From the NCBI GenBank assembly GCA_921293015.1, contig OV121081.1, positions 71,875,022-71,939,021 on the forward strand: 64,000 bases of DNA. The letters are read 5' to 3'. This DNA comes from Phorcus lineatus. Taxonomy: Eukaryota > Mollusca > Gastropoda > Trochida > Trochidae. The position numbers and the translations under genes were made by a program. Every line of letters starts with the position of its first letter. The stretch's first letter is position 1. Below, in pieces: positions 59,570 through 64,000 of the stretch. The notes under the pieces were generated by a model. It was given only the letters and a program-made list of their open reading frames with translations. It was not told where the DNA came from and made no database searches.

Positions 59570-61960
59570 TTGCGTTGTGTTGTGTTATGTCATGTAATGT
59601 CATGTTGTGTCGTGTTGTGTTTGTGTTGGTGTTGTGTTGTGTTATGTCATGTTATATTATTCAATGTTATGTTGTGATGTTATGTTGTGTTGTTTTATGT
59701 TATGTCGTGTCATGTTATGTCGTGTCATGTTATGTCATGTTGTGTTATGTTATGTTATGTTATGTTATGTTATGTTATGTTATGTTATATCATGTTATGT
59801 CATGTTATGTTATGTTATGTTATGTTAAGATATGTTATGTTATGTCGTGTCATGTTATGTCGTGTCATGTTATGTCGTGTCATGTTATGTCGTGTCATGT
59901 TATGTCGTGTCATGTTATGTCATGTTGTGTTATGTTATGTTATGTTATGTTATATCATGTTATGTCATGTTATGTTATGTTATGTCGTGTCATTATATGT
60001 TATGTTATGTTATGTCATCTTATGTCATGTTATGTTGTTATGTTATGTTAAGATATGTTATGTTATGTCATGTCATGTCATGTCATGTTATGTCATGTTA
60101 TGTCATGTTATGTCATGTTATGTCATGTTATGTTGTTATGTTATGTTGTTATGTTATTATGTTATGTTATTTTGTGTTATGTTATGTTATTTTGTGTCAT
60201 GTTATGTTATGCCATGTTATGTCATGTTTTGTTATGTTATGTTATGTCGTGTCATTATATGTTATGTTATGTTATGTCGTGTCATTATATGTTATGTTAT
60301 GTTATGTTATGTTATATCATGTTATGTCATGTTATGTTATGTTATGTTATGTCGTGTCATTATATGTTATGTTATGTTATGTTATGTTATGTTATGTTAT
60401 GTTATGTTATGTTATGTTATGTTATGTTATGTCATCTTATGTCATCTTATGTTGTTATGTTATGTTAAGATATGTTATGTTATGTCATCTTATGTCATGT
60501 TATGTTGTTATGTTATGTTAAGATATGTTATGTTATGTCATGTTATGTCATTTTATGTTGTTATGTTATGTCATGTTATGTTGTTATGTTATTATGTTAT
60601 GTTATGTTATGTTATGTCGTGTCATTATATGTTATGTTATGTTATATCATGTTATGTCATGTTAAGTTATGTTATGTTATGTCGTGTCATTATATGTTAT
60701 GTTATGTTATGTCATCTTATGTCATCTTATGTTGTTATGTTATGTTAAGATATGTTATATTATGTCATGTTATGTTGTTATGTTATTATGTTATGTTATG
60801 TTATGTCGTGTCATTATATGTTATGTTATGTTATATCATGTTATGTCATGTTATGTTATGTTATGTTATGTCGTGTAATTGTATGTTATGTTATGTTATG
60901 TTATGTCATCTTATGTCATCTTATGTTGTTATGTTATGTTAAGATATGTTATGTTATGTCATGTTATGTCATGTAATATTGTTATGTTATGTCATGTTAT
61001 GTTGTTATGTTATTATGTTATGTTATTTTGTGTCATGTTATGTTATGCCATGTTATGTCATGTTATGTTATGTTATGTCGTGTCATTATATGTTATGTTA
61101 TGTTATATCATGTTATGTCATGTTATATCATGTTATGTCATGTTACAAAAACTGTATGTCATGTTATGTTATTATGTTATGTTATGTTATGTTATGTTAT
61201 ATTATGTTATATTATGATATGATATGTTATGTCATGTTATGTTATGTCATGTCTTGCCATGTCATGTCATGTTAAGTCATGTTATGTTATGTCGTGTCAT
61301 TATATGTTATGTTATGTTATATCATGTTATGTCATGTTATATCATGTTATGTCATGTTACAAAAACTGTATGTCATGTTATGTTGTTATGTTATGTTATG
61401 TTATGTTATGTTATGTTATGTTATGTTATGTTATGTTATGTCATGTTATGTTATGTCATGTCATGTTATGTCATGTCATGTCATGTCATGTTAAGTCATG
61501 TTAAGTTGTGTTATGTTATGTTATGTCGTGTCATTATATGTTATGTTATGTTATGTCATGTTATGTTGTTATGTTATTGTGTTATGTTATTTTGTGTTAT
61601 GTTATGTTATGTTATGTCGTGTCATTATATGTTATGTTATGTTATATCATGTTATGTGGTTATTTTATGTCTTGTCATGTCATGTTATGTTATGTTATGT
61701 TATGTTATGTTATGTCGTGTCATTATATGTTATGTTATGTTATGTTAAGTAGTTATGTTATTATGTTATGTTATTTTGTGTTATGTTATGTTATGTTATG
61801 TCATGTTGTGTTATGTTATGTTATGTTTTATCATGTTATGTCATGTTATGTGGTTATTTTATGTCATGTCATGTTCTGTTATGTTATGTTATGTTATGTT
61901 ATGTTATATTATGTTATGTTATGTTATGTTGTGTTATGTAATGTTATGTTATGTTACGTG
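59570..61960. repeat. Pentanucleotide satellite (TATGT/CATGT/CGTGT), about 2.4 kb
   Basis: The array is a 5-bp repeat, mainly TATGT, with CATGT and CGTGT variants and occasional broken units. Higher-order blocks recur: GTCGTGTCATTATATG occurs at least ten times between 59985 and 61720, an AAGATATGTTATG block several times, and a long block with ACAAAAACTGTATGTC at 61145 and again 213 bases later. Because 5 and 3 share no factor, every plus-strand frame reads the same MLCYV peptide, which explains the many long open frames. None is a gene. Confidence 0.95.
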
Positions 61961-62665
61961 GATATTTGTAAAACTTTATTTATGATTATATTTATGTTAA
62001 CGAAATTAATGTTCTACCAGCTTCAATGAGGACATTTTGTAACGAGACAGGAAAAATATATGGACATTTGTTGACGATATTGGACGAATTGCCATAGGAT
62101 CGAGAGCTCGCTCTACAAGAGGAGTCTGTGACATGAGTGTCATGAGTAGATAAATTGTTATGCACAATAAAAGTTATTTCTTTTGCTAGATTTTATTTAG
62201 ATTGTCATTTTGCACTCAGATTTTACTTTAAACGTTTATGATACTCAACTTACATGTTTATCTCAGTAACAGATCTTCCAGACTCATACTGCTACTATTT
62301 TAGTACTCATTAGCACAAAATAACCTCCAAATCATGATACATAATGTATCCATCATGTGCAGGATTTAATCTATTTTCACGATTCATTGAAATCTTACTA
62401 TTATTGATAAGCAACAAACTTATTGAACTAGATTAGCTTTGTGTTTTTAACTGTTGTTAAAAGTGAAATATATAGAAACATATCCTTTTGACGTGGAGTG
62501 TACATAATGCCAATTAAAAAAAGGGATCACAAACCCTGAAATATATTGTACAAGTGTGTTAATGAAAAAAGTTGTTCTTTATAAATCCCTATTCTTCTTC
62601 TTTTCGAATTTATGCGTAGTCGTTCAAGGAGAGACCAAGGGAGGTAACCCATACCGACTTAAGTC
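61961..62665. other. Region between satellite and the two-exon gene
   Basis: AT-rich. Just before the start codon a T/C-rich tract and TAG at 62617-62619 could be a splice acceptor for a 5' non-coding exon beginning at 62620. Confidence 0.4.
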
Positions 62666-62875
62666 ATGAGTTCTCTGCGTTCCTCTGTGCGTCCCAAAAG
62701 CTCCAAGCAGAAATGGGGGACGATTCTGAAGCCTGAGTTCGGTCTGGGGTACCAGCGTCTGACTGAGTACGAGATCAACCAGACTGTGAACCGATTGAAC
62801 ACGGTCCCAAGCACCAGTGACAGGGTGTACGAGAGATGCAACAAGAAGATGACACAGGAGGAGATTGATGCAATG
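62666..62875 (+). CDS. Small conserved-looking protein, exon 1 (start)
   Basis: The exon encodes the first 70 residues of a 108-residue protein and ends in a strong donor, ATG|GTGAGT, in phase 0. The start ATG is the first in the frame. The coding region is clearly richer in G and C, especially at third positions, than the flanks. The N-terminus is basic and Ser-rich (SSLRSSVRPKSSKQKWG), followed by LKPEFGLGYQRLTEYEIN and a helical, charged stretch ending in KKMTQEEIDAM. There is no signal peptide or membrane segment. I do not recognise the family. The size, basic character and Tyr/Trp-rich ends recall small axonemal microtubule proteins, but that is a guess. Confidence 0.78.
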
Positions 62876-63665
62876 GTGAGTGACACTTCTCAATTCTTTA
62901 AAGTCTTTGAGTGGCATTAGAAGTACATATTAAAGACAATATTTTCTCGATAAAAACTTCTTTATAGTGAAATTAACGATGTTTTCGAGTACACGCTTAC
63001 TCCTTCTGAATTGCTACAACGTGACAGAAGACTAACAGTGGTGTTTTGATGTCTTGATATGATTTATGAAGACACATCAACAAAAATGTATGTCCCTAAA
63101 ACAAACTTTTATCAGAGTAGAGTATTTATCAACTTAGTAGATAAATGGCTTACTTTGTGAGATATTCAATCAATTAAAGGAAAACATGTTTTAGATTTAT
63201 TGCACTTCCAATGTATATGCAACAAGAAGTGATATATAGAACAAAACGTCATAATATAAAAAGATTGTTCAAGAAAAACTTGGCAATAGAAAAGAAATGT
63301 GATTGGACATTGAAATAAAATATGAAAATTTTTACTGATAGGTATAGTGTTACATCAACGTTTTCAAGTTTGAAGAACTTTTATTTCAAGCTTCTTGAAA
63401 TTCTAAATTCTAAATTTTAAATCAGTATTCATAAATGCATTTAAGATATCGTTTCTCTTAGAAAAAATGGTATCTTTTACCGATCAAATGGTTTTATATT
63501 ATGCGAATCCATCTATGTAAAATACTTCACTTCAAATGATCATTAAACATCTACATGTATTATATTGCAAAACATCTGTTCTTTACCTTTTTACCTGTAA
63601 AGAACTAAATTTAAGTCCCTTGCAAATTGGATAAAATGTTTTGTCTGTCTTGTCTGTATGTACAG

Positions 63666-63782
63666 TTGAAGCGAGTAACACAGCCAGCTCGCCACATCCC
63701 CGACAGCGACCGACGAGTCCAGACATCCCCAGTGCAGCCAATGGGCGTGGTCGCCTCGTATGCGTGGAAAGGCTACAACTGA
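63666..63782 (+). CDS. Small conserved-looking protein, exon 2 (end)
   Basis: The exon follows TGTACAG at 63659-63665 and is read in phase 0, completing EEIDAM-LKRVTQPARHIPD, then SDRRVQTSPVQPMG and the end VASYAWKGYN before TGA at 63780-63782. It encodes 38 residues, and its base composition contrasts with the AT-rich surroundings as exon 1 does. The minus-strand frames that overlap it are shadows. Confidence 0.78.
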   Translation: MKRVTQPARHIPDSDRRVQTSPVQPMGVVASYAWKGYN

Positions 63783-64000
63783 GCATGAGGACTTGAGGAT
63801 AGAACCCGTATGATAGTTGTTTTCTTCCGTATTGGCGATAATCACCTACAGATTATCCCATTTTAACTAAATTAACTTAATTATTGTTATTTTTATCATC
63901 ATTATTCATTGATCGGGTCAACTAGCACGAAGCTTCCTTAAATCATTTCGTATATAGTATTGACTTGCGACCATGCTAAAATGTTCCATGAATGTACTAT
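63783..64000 (+). other. 3' flank of the two-exon gene
   Basis: AT-rich sequence with no further feature. No clear polyadenylation signal was seen before the window ends. Confidence 0.4.

Noticed and set aside
59554-62029. Many overlapping plus-strand open frames of up to 353 codons
   Set aside because: They are all readings of one 5-bp repeat (MLCYV in every frame) and carry no protein information.

Overview
This window looks like a piece of an animal nuclear genome, most likely a mollusc. It is AT-rich, gene-poor and full of transposon remnants and simple repeats. Genes have introns with GT..AG borders, and there are no operons, Shine-Dalgarno sites or dense ORFs. The mollusc guess rests on the C-type lectin gene near 54 kb: its mucin-like stalk, Cys-X-Cys segment and C-terminal transmembrane module resemble a domain I remember from mollusc surface proteins. 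That is inference, not a database result.

Only two host genes can be supported. The first (53791-55881, +, three exons, 5' end unresolved) encodes a transmembrane C-type lectin with a QPD carbohydrate motif. The second (62666-63782, +, two exons, 108 residues) is a small, basic, well-spliced protein that I cannot name.

Most of the rest is mobile DNA. From left to right: two LINE reverse-transcriptase remnants meeting tail to tail (1.9-2.7 kb); an 11-bp-periodic TTCTAGA array (8.3 kb); a 1.8-kb minisatellite of 17-bp units with a 902-bp higher-order duplication (9.6-11.4 kb); a decayed Tc1-like transposase followed by a 32-bp tandem repeat (18.1-18.8 kb); a complex local duplication (19.4-20.7 kb); a Ty3/Gypsy-type retrotransposon with both LTRs and a target duplication (22.4-27.3 kb); a 1.56-kb solo LTR (29.8-31.4 kb); a young, gag-only LTR element whose 867-bp LTRs differ at one position (36.8-40.8 kb); two related Tc1-type MITEs and a small foldback MITE (42.8-46.2 kb); another Tc1 remnant (48.1-48.4 kb); and a 2.4-kb pentanucleotide satellite (59.6-62.0 kb).

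The most interesting object is the retrotransposon at 22436-27287. Its surviving pol domains lie in the order protease, integrase zinc domain, reverse transcriptase, RNase H, with nothing after RNase H. That is the Copia-like order of the Gmr1-type Gypsy group. The catalytic core of integrase has been cut out. Both LTRs carry two perfect three-unit heat-shock elements just upstream of the TATA box, which suggests a stress-responsive promoter. The protein coding of this element is broken by stops and frameshifts.
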